A DNA stretch of 64,000 bases. Source: Hymenobacter busanensis (GTDB lineage Bacteria; Bacteroidota; Bacteroidia; Cytophagales; Hymenobacteraceae). This document shows positions 33,995 to 42,773 of this stretch, one piece after another; position 1 is the stretch's first letter; every line of letters begins with the position of its first letter. The DNA lies in contig NZ_VTWU01000005.1 of the NCBI RefSeq assembly GCF_008727865.1, forward strand, positions 186,001 through 250,000, read 5' to 3'. The notes below the pieces were generated by a model. That model made no database searches. It was not told where the DNA came from and saw nothing but the letters and a program-made list of their open reading frames with translations. Position numbers and translations under genes: made by a program.

Positions 33995-35359
33995 ATGCGC
34001 TTTTCTTCATTGTCATTCTACAAAGTTTTGCCCGCCCTAGCCGTGCTGCTCGCCGGCTGCTATTCGCGCTCCGACATGGAGGCGGAACAGGGCGCGGGCA
34101 AAACCACGCCCGCCGCAACCGAGCAACCCGAGCCGACCGCCGCGGCCACCAAGCCCAAGGGCAACACCGCGCCAGGCCCCGCCAAAACGGCCGCCAGCGC
34201 CACCAGCTTCCCGCAGGTAAACGTGTTTCTGGAGGTATCGGGCTCCATGCAGGGCTTCATGCCCGCTGCCGGCGCCAATGCCCAAACCACGCAGTTCCAG
34301 CAGCAGGTATCGGAGTGGCTGTCGGGGCTGGAGCGCGACGGGCGGGTGCAGCAGCGCCGCTACTTCCGCATTGCCGACCGGCCCATTGCCGACACGTACC
34401 GCGCCCTGAGCGAAACCGTGCGGCGCGGCATTCGGCAGCCCGCCACCAGCACCAGCATTCCGGCCATTCTCGACACCGTAGCCAACCGCTACCTCGCCGA
34501 CGAGGCCATCAGCGTCATCATTTCCGACTTCATCTACTCGCCCCAGAACCCCGGCGACGTGCCCTACATCAACACCGACATTGCCGACGCCTTGGCCCAC
34601 AGCCGCCGGGATTTGGCCGTATCGGTGTACGCCTTCAAGTCGGATTTTAAGGGCACCTACTACCCGGCCATGAAGGGCAAAGTGGCTGGCTGCTGCCCCC
34701 AGCCCATTCCGTATTATATGTGGGTGCTCGGCCCCGCCGAGTTGGTGGGCCAGTTCGATGCCACTCTGATGAAAGACCAACGGGGCGAGCAGGCGCACTT
34801 TGGCCTAGCCGCGGCCGAAGTGCCCAGCTCGGTGCTCAGCCGCTTCCACCGCAAAGGCACCTGGTTTGTGGCCGATGCCGGCAAGCAGGCCGGCGCAGGC
34901 GGCCACGCCGTGGCCGTAGAAGAAGCCACGGCCGAAGAGCCGGCTGAATTCGTGGTCGGCTTAGATTTAGCCCAACTGCCCGAGCTGTTCCAAAAGCCGG
35001 AGTACCTGCAGAAAAACCTGGCCCTGCGCGGCAATACCACCACAGCCAAGGTGGCCAAAGTAGAAGCCGCCACCGAGGCCACGCGCCGCAGCGGCGGCCC
35101 CGAAGCCGCTTACACCCACTTTGCTACCATCCGGGTGACGGCCAAGCCGCGCAGCAAGCAAGACCTTACGCTGGCCTTGCCCGCCGCTCGCCCCACCTGG
35201 GTGCAGCAGTGGTCGACGGCCAACGACAGCAAGCCCGGCCCGTACACGTTTGCACTCAACCGCCAGCTCGACGGCCTGCAGCGCCTGCTGGCCAGCCGCA
35301 ACACTGGCACGAATGCTGCCGACGTGCTCCGCGTCTCTCTCTCCATCCAACCCGACTAA
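33995..35359 (+). CDS. Lipoprotein with vWA-like domain (motor-like cluster gene 1)
   Basis: A 454-residue lipoprotein with lipobox LLAGC (Cys22), then a low-complexity Ala/Pro/Thr tether to about residue 70. A vWA-like domain follows (about 73-260): FLEVSGSMQGFM at residue 78 onward resembles the MIDAS motif DxSxS but with Glu80 in place of Asp, and AISVIISDFIYSP gives the later strand and aspartate. The C-terminal half (about 270-454) has a second all-beta region ending ADVLRVSLSIQPD. A role as periplasmic or outer-membrane adaptor is inferred. It is the first gene of the cluster; the three-TM gene starts 15 bp after its stop. Confidence 0.75.
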   Translation: MRFSSLSFYKVLPALAVLLAGCYSRSDMEAEQGAGKTTPAATEQPEPTAAATKPKGNTAPGPAKTAASATSFPQVNVFLEVSGSMQGFMPAAGANAQTTQFQQQVSEWLSGLERDGRVQQRRYFRIADRPIADTYRALSETVRRGIRQPATSTSIPAILDTVANRYLADEAISVIISDFIYSPQNPGDVPYINTDIADALAHSRRDLAVSVYAFKSDFKGTYYPAMKGKVAGCCPQPIPYYMWVLGPAELVGQFDATLMKDQRGEQAHFGLAAAEVPSSVLSRFHRKGTWFVADAGKQAGAGGHAVAVEEATAEEPAEFVVGLDLAQLPELFQKPEYLQKNLALRGNTTTAKVAKVEAATEATRRSGGPEAAYTHFATIRVTAKPRSKQDLTLALPAARPTWVQQWSTANDSKPGPYTFALNRQLDGLQRLLASRNTGTNAADVLRVSLSIQPD

Positions 35360-35374
35360 CCCGTTCCCTCCCGC

Positions 35375-35767
35375 ATGAAGAGCTTCTTCCGCGCCCTCTA
35401 CGAGGTCATCGGCCTGCCCCAGCCATCGTCTGAAACGCCGGTGTACCGCGAGGTCATTTTCCCCAACATCGGTCTGCTGAACATCGGCATCACGCTGGCC
35501 TTGCTGGTGCTGTTCTATCTGGTAATCAACCGCTACATGCGCGTGGCCACGTTCAGCCGCCCGCGCCACTGGGCGCTTTTTCTGGGTCTGAATGCGCTGA
35601 TTGCCTTTGTCATCGTTATTGCGCAGGCCAACGGGCAGAATGTGGAGTCGCACTCCTACATCTACTGGCTGGCGCTGCTCAACGCCATCTACGCGGCGGT
35701 GTTCTTCTTCATCCTCTCGCTCATCTTCCGTAAGCTGTCGGTCAACGCCAGCACCACGCCTTTCTAG
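35375..35767 (+). CDS. Three-TM inner-membrane protein (motor-like cluster gene 2)
   Basis: A 130-residue protein. It opens with an amphipathic stretch (MKSFFRALYEVIGLPQPSSETPVYREVIFPN) and has three TM helices at about 32-52 (LLNIGITLALLVLFYLVI), 66-86 (WALFLGLNALIAFVIVIAQA) and 96-122 (YWLALLNAIYAAVFFFILSLIF). A serine/threonine tail ends it. I do not recognise the family. Its place directly behind the vWA lipoprotein suggests a membrane anchor or assembly factor of the complex. Confidence 0.75.
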   Translation: MKSFFRALYEVIGLPQPSSETPVYREVIFPNIGLLNIGITLALLVLFYLVINRYMRVATFSRPRHWALFLGLNALIAFVIVIAQANGQNVESHSYIYWLALLNAIYAAVFFFILSLIFRKLSVNASTTPF

Positions 35768-35868
35768 TATTGAGTATTGGGTATTGAGTAGTTCGATGCG
35801 GTTTCTCTCCAATGGGAATGCATCGAACTGAAGTCTCAATACCCACTACCAACTACTCACTACTCCCC
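35765..35868. repeat. Imperfect palindromic repeat between cluster genes 2 and 3
   Basis: The whole gap folds on itself: GTTCGATGC pairs with GCATCGAAC, and GGGTATTGAG pairs with CTCAATACCC further out. The left arm also holds short direct repeats of GTATTGAG and GTATTGGG. It belongs to a different family from the GTCATCCTGAGC repeats. Confidence 0.75.
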
Positions 35869-35870
35869 TC

Positions 35871-37313
35871 ATGGCTAAACTCTTTCTTTTCGGCATCGGC
35901 GGCACCGGCTCGCGGGTGGTCCGCTCGCTCACGATGCTGCTGGCCTCGGGCATTGAGTTGCCCAACTGCCAGCAGGTAGTGCCCATCATCATCGACCCCG
36001 ACGCGCACAACGCGGACATGAACCGCACCGTGCAGCTGCTGCAAACCTACCAGCAGATTTACAAGCGCCTCGGGCCGCGCGAAGAAGGCTTCTTCAAGAC
36101 CGACATCAGCACGCTCTCGTCCATCAGCCAGGACGTGAACGGCTCGGTGAAGGACACTTTCGTGTTCGACTTTGGCGGCATCAACCGGAGCTTCCGCGAC
36201 TACCTAGGCTACAACTCGCTGCCCGTGGAGTCGAAGGCGCTGGTGGAGTCGCTGTTTACCACCGACAACCTGGAAAGCCCGCTCACCATCGGTTTCCGCG
36301 GCTCGCCCAACGTGGGCTCCATCGTGCTGAACAAGCTGGCTGAGTCGCCGGAGATGCGCTTCTTCGCCGACAACTTCCAGCAGGACGACCGGGTGTTCTT
36401 CGTCTCGAGCATCTTCGGCGGTACCGGCGCGGCCGGTTTCCCGCTGCTGCTCAAAAACCTGAAGGACCCCAACACCCGCCTCTCGAACGCCCGCTACCTG
36501 CGCGACGCGCTGACGGGTGCCGTTACGGTGATGCCCTACTTCGCGCTCCAGAGCGAGGATCAGCAGGTTATCGACTCGAATAACTTTCTGACGAAAACCA
36601 AGGCCGCCCTCGGTTACTACGAAAACCACCTGCAGGGCCTCGACGCGCTCTACTACCTGGCCGACACGCCCGACACGCCCTACGACAACCAGCCCGGCGG
36701 CGTGGGCCAGCGCAACAAAGCCCACATCATTGAGATGCTGGCCGCGCTGAGCATCGTGGACTTCATGCACTACACCAGCCTGGAGCTGCGCAGCGGCCAG
36801 GGTCCGTTGTTCCACGAGTACGGCCTGGAAGGCGACACGGCCGAGGTGCAGTTTCAGCACCTGCCCACCGAAACCAAGGATATGGTGGCGCAGCACCTTA
36901 CGCAGCTGCTGTACTTCACCAAGTACCACAAGCAGCACCTGCCTTCCGACGACGCGCCCTACGCCAAGAACCTGAACCTGCAGTACGCGCTGAAAAACGA
37001 GCCCATCTTCAAGCAGCTCGACGCGTTCTTGCACAACCCCGACTTCGGAGTAGATGGCTGGTTCAACGAACTAAGCCAGAACCGCCGCGCTTTCCGTCCC
37101 TTCAACCTCGCCACCGACGACTTCAACATGATGATCAACGGCAAGCCGGTGGAAACGGGCTTCTTCAACAAGGGCATCAGCCGCAACTATTTGCTGGATG
37201 CGCTGAACACCCAGGAAAAGAAGGTGCCCGACGACGACAGCTTCCGCAAGCTCATCACGTTGATGTACGGCGTAACCGATGAAGCCTTCCGTGACAAGGT
37301 GAAAGTAGTATAG
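35871..37313 (+). CDS. Tubulin/FtsZ-like GTPase-fold protein (motor-like cluster gene 3)
   Basis: A 480-residue cytosolic protein. It opens with LFLFGIGGTGSRVVRSLT, the glycine loop found at the N-terminus of FtsZ/tubulin proteins, followed by VVPIIIDPDAHNADM, a strand and acidic loop as in that fold. RVFFVSSIFGGTGAAGFPLLL carries GGTGAAG at residues 183-189, close to the tubulin signature GGTGSG. Its size and spacing resemble the Tubulin_2 group of tubulin-like proteins rather than cell-division FtsZ. The C-terminal half is helical with no clear motif. Nucleotide binding is likely; polymerisation is unproven. It sits between the three-TM gene and an Hsp70/actin-like gene. Confidence 0.75.
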   Translation: MAKLFLFGIGGTGSRVVRSLTMLLASGIELPNCQQVVPIIIDPDAHNADMNRTVQLLQTYQQIYKRLGPREEGFFKTDISTLSSISQDVNGSVKDTFVFDFGGINRSFRDYLGYNSLPVESKALVESLFTTDNLESPLTIGFRGSPNVGSIVLNKLAESPEMRFFADNFQQDDRVFFVSSIFGGTGAAGFPLLLKNLKDPNTRLSNARYLRDALTGAVTVMPYFALQSEDQQVIDSNNFLTKTKAALGYYENHLQGLDALYYLADTPDTPYDNQPGGVGQRNKAHIIEMLAALSIVDFMHYTSLELRSGQGPLFHEYGLEGDTAEVQFQHLPTETKDMVAQHLTQLLYFTKYHKQHLPSDDAPYAKNLNLQYALKNEPIFKQLDAFLHNPDFGVDGWFNELSQNRRAFRPFNLATDDFNMMINGKPVETGFFNKGISRNYLLDALNTQEKKVPDDDSFRKLITLMYGVTDEAFRDKVKVV

Positions 37314-37614
37314 AACGAAGCTCCCCTCCTTATTTTCAAGGAGGGGTGGCGCGCAGCGCCGGGGTGGTTAACCGGCGCCAGATAGTAAACTCAACCACAG
37401 TAGCATAAAAGAACATGTCATGCTGAGCTTGCCGAAGCATCTCTCCTGCTTGGTCAGATAGCAAAATCACTATTCGCTGCCAGCACGCGAGATTCCTCGG
37501 CTGCGCTCGGAATGACGTTCCAGATGGGTATCGTTCAGGCGCAAGCCGTTCAACGACGAAACCACCCCGCCCTTCGGGCACCCCTCCTTTAACGAAGGAG
37601 GGGAGTTCGTTCTC
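37313..37614. repeat. Outer long inverted repeat hosting a nested palindrome
   Basis: An imperfect inverted repeat of about 56 bp per arm (37313-37369 and 37559-37614). The arms include GAACGAA-CTCCCCTCCTT and AAGGAGGGGT with GGGGTGGTT, and each arm is itself a small hairpin of CCCCTCC/GGAGGGG. Between the arms lies a second repeat of another family (37416-37516). This fills almost the entire 324-bp gap between cluster genes 3 and 4, which has no gene. Confidence 0.85.
37416..37516. repeat. Diverged GTCATGCTGAGC/GTCATTCCGAGC palindrome nested in the outer repeat
   Basis: Left end TGTCATGCTGAGCTTGCCG and right end (reverse complement) GTCATTCCGAGCGCAGCCG pair with several mismatches over about 28 bp. 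The ends resemble the repeats at 11862, 42774 and 44376, so it is probably a diverged relative. Confidence 0.75.
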
Positions 37615-37637
37615 TTAAAACAGACTCCCCCTCAAGC

Positions 37638-40600
37638 ATGGCTAAAGTCCTTCGCCTGCATACCAGCGGCTCGCAGCAAATTCAGGGCTGGCAACAGACC
37701 GGTCCGCTCACGAGCACCGAAATCAACACCATTACCGACCCCACGGGCGGCCGGGCGCGCAACCTGGCCGTGTCCATTCCCACGCCGTTTGCGCGGATGC
37801 ACCTCTTCGAAACCGCCTTCGATTTTGTGGCGCGCGAGGGCAACCGCAACCCCAACTCGGTGTACCACGAGCTGGTGTCGCACTACTGGGATTTGCTGGA
37901 ACTGCTCTACAACTACCACCTCTACAGCCAAGCCGGCCGCCGCCTCACGCTGCGCCGCTGGAACGCCGAGACGGAGTTGAACCGCATGCAGTCGGACCCG
38001 AACACCCGCCTGCTGGGCGAGACGTTGCGGCTGTACTGGCAGGACGAGCAGTTCCGCGAGACGCCCGACCTGTACATGGTGTTCTACGAGTCGCCGGGGC
38101 TGCCGGGCGGGCCGCGCCTGCTGGGTGGTACCTCGCCGCTGACCTTGTTCTACACTGCCCCGGCCGTGCCGGTGCTCGACATCGAGCGGCCCCGCGCCGG
38201 TGGGCGCTACTTCGATCAGCAGTACGTGGGCCTGGAGCAGCGCGACCCGCAGTTTCAGGACTTCGTGTACGAGCTGTTCCTGACCTACCCGCAGCTGCAG
38301 AACCGCAACTTCGCCAGCCGCGTGTTTGCCGTGCTCGACCGCAACCGCATCAACCAGATGCAGCTGCAGGGCGACCGAAACGCGCAGCTGTTCGCCACAC
38401 GCTTCCCCACCCTGGCCGATGCGCAGGGAAACCCGGCCTACGTGCGCGGCATTCCTTTGCCCGGCCGCGCCGATCAAACAGCCGTCGTTTCCTCTGACCT
38501 GTTCATTCAGCCCACGCGGGAGCTGGCGCCCGGCCAGGTTCGGCCGCTGGTGCTACGCCCCAACCTAGCCATGGGCGGCGTGAACTACCTGAACGGCCAG
38601 CCCTGGGACGACCGCACGCCGGTGCCCTACATGGACGAGCAGCCGATGAGCAGCCGCGTGCTGCCCGGCAAAGGCTTCAAGTACCCCTACCTAACGGTGG
38701 GCGACTTGCTGGCCGACTCCTTGGTAGAGCTGCCATATGAGCTGAACGCCGAGCGGTTCCACACCGGCCGCGTCACGTTCCAGTACGGCGCCGATGCGCA
38801 GGGCCGGGCCCGTTTCCCGTACCTGCTGCCGTTGCAGCCGGCCTTCTTCGAGTACTTCACCGAGCACGACCTGGCCGAGTTGCTCAACTTCACCATCGAC
38901 CTGAACCACGTGCGCGTGAGCCTGCGGGTGCCGGTGCAGCAGGGGCGCTTCATTACGCTGGAGCGCAGCTACTACACCAACCCGCAGAACCCCAAGGACG
39001 AGATGGGCCGCGAAATCCCCGAGAAAGGCCGCATCGTGCGGGCTCAGGTGGGATTGGGCGTGTTCCCGTTCTACAAAATGCGCCAGCAGCCCGAGTACAA
39101 CGACCTGTACAAGGTGATGCTGGTAGACGCCGACAACGGCCCCGCGCAGCTGCAGAAGCAGTACAGCGTGGAGTTCTACGTGGGTGGTGAGCGGCTGACC
39201 GACCAAGGCGCTGCCCGACGTGCGACCCGCTACGAGCGTACCCGCAAGAGCCTCGCCACCGCCGGCAGCACGTACTACGAAGTCACCGGCACGCACTTCG
39301 ACGTGGCCGAGCTGGTGTGCCCGGCTGGTCCCGGTCAGGCCCCGGCCCGCGGCCTGCTCATTCCGCGCTGGCGCGAGCTGGACCGCGGCACCCGTCGGTT
39401 CACGTTTGCTGTCGACTTCGGCACCACCAACACCCACATTGCCTACTCCGACGGCCCCAGCAGCCACCCGCGGCCGTTCACCATTGCCGAGCTCGACCAG
39501 CAGGTGGTGTGGCTGCACGCCCCGCTGCCCGACATGGGCCTCTCGGGCGCGCAGCGCTACCGCCAGGGCGCCCAGCAGCTGCACAACGACATTGCAGCCC
39601 TGCAAAACCGCGAGTTCGTGCCCTCGTTCATCGGCGAAGGCGGCGCGGCCTATGCCTTCCCCATTCGCACCGCCGTGTGCGAGACGAGCACCTTCACCAA
39701 CGAGCCGGCCCGGGTGCTGGGCAACATCAACATCGGCTTCAGCATCAACACCGAAACTTCGGCCGAGCTGCCCCAGAACCACTTCGTGACCAACTTGAAG
39801 TGGTCGGCGGAGCTGGACCCGGGGGGAGTGACGCGCATCGAGGCGTTTTTCCGCGAGGTGATGCTGCTGCTCAAGCACAAGGCGGCCCTGAACGGCGGCA
39901 TCATGGAAGACACCCGCGTGGTGTGGTTTGCACCGCTGAGCTTCGACGCTTTCCTGCGCAACCAGTTCAAGAGCAAGTGGGACGAGGCCTTCCAGCAGGT
40001 GTTCCGCTCGCGCCGCGAAACTCTCACCCTCACCGAATCGGTGGCGCCGTACTACTACCTCACAGCCACCAACCAGGTAGTGCCCAGCCGCGACGAAAAC
40101 GTGGTGAACATCGACATCGGCGGCGGTACTACCGACTTGCTCTTGTTTGCCGATTCGCGCCCCGCCTACAGCACTTCGTTCCGCTTCGCCGGCAACGACC
40201 TGTGGGGCGACGGCTACGCCCGCGTGCAGGGCGCGCCCAAGCAGAACGGCCTCTTGCGCCTCGGGGTGCAGCACGTGGAAAGCCTGCCCGACTCGGAGCA
40301 GAACCAGGAGTACAAAGGCTACCTGCGGGCCGCGCTGGCCAACAACGACTTCGGCTCGGCCGACGTGACTTCGCTGCTGTTCCTCTACGACGACGCCCTC
40401 CGCTTTTCGCAGAGCCTCGCCCTGGGCAAAGGCCGGCAACTGCGTGTGCTGTTTTACCTGCACTACACCAGCATCATTTACCACACGGCGCAGCTCACCG
40501 AGCACCTCGGCTTGAAGCTGCCGCGCTACCTGTGCTTCTCTGGCAAGGGCAGCCTGTACCTGCGCCTGTTGGCCGGTGGCAGCAACATGGGTGCCATTGA

Positions 40601-41105
40601 GCGCATCACGAAGGCCATTATGAAGGCCGTGACGGGGCAGGAGCCGCCGCACAACTTCCGCGTGATTCTGGCCGACAACCCCAAGGAAGCCACCACCAAC
40701 GGCGGCGTGCTGTTCGAGGAAAGCCAGTCGGCGCCCGATGTAGACAGCATCAAGGCGGTGCGCATCGTGGGCAGCACCGAAATGAGCGACATTGGCTTGT
40801 TGCGCCTGAAAGCCAAGCAGGTAGATGCCGATTTGCGTCAGTCGGTGCTGTCGAACATGCGCACGTTCCTGGAGCTGGTGCTGACCAACGACGACGTGGC
40901 GCCGCTCATGCGCGAGGTGGGCGTGGATATCGACCGCGGGCGGGTGCTGGAGTTCATGCAGCGCGAAATCGAAGACAGCCTGAACCTGGGCCTGCACCAG
41001 ATGGAGCGCAACCTCGGCGCCGAGGAAACGCTGCCGGAAACGCTGTTCTTCCTGCCGCTCAAGCAGGCGTTGTACAACCTGAGCCGGGAACTGCTGAACG
41101 GGTAG
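37638..41105 (+). CDS. Large protein with Hsp70/actin-type ATPase domain (motor-like cluster gene 4)
   Basis: A 1155-residue cytosolic protein. Residues 1-590 are a large region with no motif I recognise, rich in aromatic and arginine residues. An Hsp70/actin-superfamily ATPase follows: phosphate-1 loop VDFGTTNTHIAYSD (Asp593), phosphate-2 loop NIDIGGGTTDLLLF (Asp826) and adenosine motif LCFSGKGSLYLRLL (near 968). All three are in the right order, so ATP binding is credible. The last 100 residues are helical. The size and single late ATPase domain recall SrfB-like Hsp70-related proteins, but homology was not tested. It may act as a chaperone or filament former with the tubulin-like partner. 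Confidence 0.75.
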   Translation: MAKVLRLHTSGSQQIQGWQQTGPLTSTEINTITDPTGGRARNLAVSIPTPFARMHLFETAFDFVAREGNRNPNSVYHELVSHYWDLLELLYNYHLYSQAGRRLTLRRWNAETELNRMQSDPNTRLLGETLRLYWQDEQFRETPDLYMVFYESPGLPGGPRLLGGTSPLTLFYTAPAVPVLDIERPRAGGRYFDQQYVGLEQRDPQFQDFVYELFLTYPQLQNRNFASRVFAVLDRNRINQMQLQGDRNAQLFATRFPTLADAQGNPAYVRGIPLPGRADQTAVVSSDLFIQPTRELAPGQVRPLVLRPNLAMGGVNYLNGQPWDDRTPVPYMDEQPMSSRVLPGKGFKYPYLTVGDLLADSLVELPYELNAERFHTGRVTFQYGADAQGRARFPYLLPLQPAFFEYFTEHDLAELLNFTIDLNHVRVSLRVPVQQGRFITLERSYYTNPQNPKDEMGREIPEKGRIVRAQVGLGVFPFYKMRQQPEYNDLYKVMLVDADNGPAQLQKQYSVEFYVGGERLTDQGAARRATRYERTRKSLATAGSTYYEVTGTHFDVAELVCPAGPGQAPARGLLIPRWRELDRGTRRFTFAVDFGTTNTHIAYSDGPSSHPRPFTIAELDQQVVWLHAPLPDMGLSGAQRYRQGAQQLHNDIAALQNREFVPSFIGEGGAAYAFPIRTAVCETSTFTNEPARVLGNINIGFSINTETSAELPQNHFVTNLKWSAELDPGGVTRIEAFFREVMLLLKHKAALNGGIMEDTRVVWFAPLSFDAFLRNQFKSKWDEAFQQVFRSRRETLTLTESVAPYYYLTATNQVVPSRDENVVNIDIGGGTTDLLLFADSRPAYSTSFRFAGNDLWGDGYARVQGAPKQNGLLRLGVQHVESLPDSEQNQEYKGYLRAALANNDFGSADVTSLLFLYDDALRFSQSLALGKGRQLRVLFYLHYTSIIYHTAQLTEHLGLKLPRYLCFSGKGSLYLRLLAGGSNMGAIERITKAIMKAVTGQEPPHNFRVILADNPKEATTNGGVLFEESQSAPDVDSIKAVRIVGSTEMSDIGLLRLKAKQVDADLRQSVLSNMRTFLELVLTNDDVAPLMREVGVDIDRGRVLEFMQREIEDSLNLGLHQMERNLGAEETLPETLFFLPLKQALYNLSRELLNG

Positions 41106-41114
41106 CAATGCTAG

Positions 41115-41148
41115 AAAGCCGCGTCAGTTGACATGCTGACGCGGCTTT
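41115..41148 (+). terminator. Intrinsic terminator inside the motor-like cluster
   Basis: Perfect 13-bp stem (41115-41127 and 41136-41148, 8-nt loop) followed by TCCTTTCTT, 10 bp after gene 4. It would split the cluster into genes 1-4 and 5-7 or set their relative expression. Confidence 0.75.
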
Positions 41149-41190
41149 TCCTTTCTTACGACACCAGTAGCTTCCACAAACTCTGATTTC

Positions 41191-42756
41191 ATGAGGATTT
41201 CCTCCCGCCTCGCCGCTTTTGTTGCTGGCTTACTGCTGACCATTTCGGCCACCGTCCACGCCCAAACCCCACTGGGCCAGCCGACGCTGGACGAAAAGAA
41301 AATTCAGATATGGTGCGCCACGGCCCGTTTTGTGTACAACGACAACGGCCGCTCGAACCTGAACAACGCCCTCAACTGCGGCGGTACGCTCAAGGAATTC
41401 GAAGCCAGCATCCGGACCGACAGCCAGCGCGTGTACTCGCGCCTCTACCAGCCGCTGGAAGGCAAAGGCGTGATGTACAAAGGCCTCGGCAACGACCAGT
41501 CGCGCCTCTCCAAGCTCACCACCGAAATCATTCGCACGCTGGAAGCCTCGCCGGCGCGCCGTAAAGACCCCGCCCGCATGGCGCAGGTGCAGCGGCTCAA
41601 GCAGTCGTTTGCGGCCTACATCAACCAAGGCACGCCCATGCCCGAAGACATTGGGCAGGTAGAGGCTGCGGCGTCCGGCGAAACCTTCGATACCACGGCT
41701 ACGGCTGGCACAGACGTGGAAACGGAGTCGATGGTGGCCGATGAAACGAGCGACGCGGGCACGAGCAGCGCCCCCACGAGAGCATCGGCCGACAGCCCGA
41801 TGACGCGCCTGTTTGGGCCCATCGCGCTGATTTTGTCGTTGCTGAGCCTAGTGCTATGGTTTCTGGAGCGGCGGGTGCTGCGCAATCACATCGAGGACTT
41901 GCGCAACCGCTCGTCGCGGCACCGCACCGAGCTGGAGTCCATCAAATCGGGTGACTTCGCCAGTTCCATGACCAGCAGCGACAGCACCAAGGAAATTTCC
42001 TTCACCCAGCGCCGGCAGATTGAGGAACTGGTCGAGAAACTGGTGCAGCAGCGCTTGGCCGAAACCCAGCCGCACGGCCGCGGGGCGGCTTCGCCCGAGC
42101 CGGCGCTGCCGTTGGTAAAGCAGAGTGGTAATCGAGCCAGTCAAGCTCAGTCGTTCAATGTGGGTGGCAATGCGTCTTCGGGGCGTGGCACCACTGCGCC
42201 GGCGCCAGCCGCGCCGCAAGCCAAACCTACACCGCCAGTAGCAGCCGCGCCTCCGCAACCGTCGCCGGAAGCACCGATTGCTGCACCCATTCCGGCCGGC
42301 TCGCCCGCTGCCGCGCCCCGCGACGAATTCGACAGCCTTGTGCCGCCCGTGCAGTTGCCACACCCGACGCAAACGCCCGTGCCGGTAGTGCCCCCGGCAC
42401 CCGAAGCGCCGGTGCCGCACGTGCCCGAACCGCTGCCCGTGGGAAAATTCTATGTGAAAGTGCCCGTCAACGGCGGCTTCTCCGACTACGACCTGCACAC
42501 TACGGCCCAGCACGACAGCATCTATGAAATAACGCCCGACCCGCAGCGGCCCGATGTGGCTTCGTTCCGCATCAACCCCAACCCGGCGGTGCACGCCTAC
42601 GCTATCCAGAGCGCCCAATACTCCTTGCGCGAGGCCTGCCGCTACGAGCCGCCCACCGGCGCCGTCGGCCGCATCGTCACTGATGAGCCGGGGCAGCTGC
42701 GGAAAGTCGGCACCACTTGGCAGATTGAGCACAAGGCCTCCATTCGGTTTGAGTAG
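41191..42756 (+). CDS. Single-pass membrane linker protein (motor-like cluster gene 5)
   Basis: A 521-residue protein with signal peptide MRISSRLAAFVAGLLLTISATVHAQ. The periplasmic part (about 26-205) is helical and ends in an acidic Ser/Thr stretch. One TM helix (LFGPIALILSLLSLVLWFLE, about 207-227) leads to a cytoplasmic coiled coil (RRQIEELVEKLVQQRLAE near 270), a long Pro/Ala-rich linker (about 295-425) and a C-terminal globular domain (GKFYVKVPVNGGFSDYDL to the end). So the N-terminus is outside and the C-terminus inside, linking the periplasm to the cytoplasm. I recognise no family. It lies between the ATPase-like genes and the MotA/MotB-like pair, a suitable place for a coupling protein. 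Confidence 0.7.
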   Translation: MRISSRLAAFVAGLLLTISATVHAQTPLGQPTLDEKKIQIWCATARFVYNDNGRSNLNNALNCGGTLKEFEASIRTDSQRVYSRLYQPLEGKGVMYKGLGNDQSRLSKLTTEIIRTLEASPARRKDPARMAQVQRLKQSFAAYINQGTPMPEDIGQVEAAASGETFDTTATAGTDVETESMVADETSDAGTSSAPTRASADSPMTRLFGPIALILSLLSLVLWFLERRVLRNHIEDLRNRSSRHRTELESIKSGDFASSMTSSDSTKEISFTQRRQIEELVEKLVQQRLAETQPHGRGAASPEPALPLVKQSGNRASQAQSFNVGGNASSGRGTTAPAPAAPQAKPTPPVAAAPPQPSPEAPIAAPIPAGSPAAAPRDEFDSLVPPVQLPHPTQTPVPVVPPAPEAPVPHVPEPLPVGKFYVKVPVNGGFSDYDLHTTAQHDSIYEITPDPQRPDVASFRINPNPAVHAYAIQSAQYSLREACRYEPPTGAVGRIVTDEPGQLRKVGTTWQIEHKASIRFE

Positions 42757-42773
42757 TTGCGCCTACCTTTAAC

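Noticed and set aside
38691-41108. 805-codon open frame antisense to cluster gene 4
   Set aside because: It is a GC-rich shadow of the ATPase gene, with His/Val/Leu-rich composition and no domain. The sense frame has three intact ATP-binding motifs.
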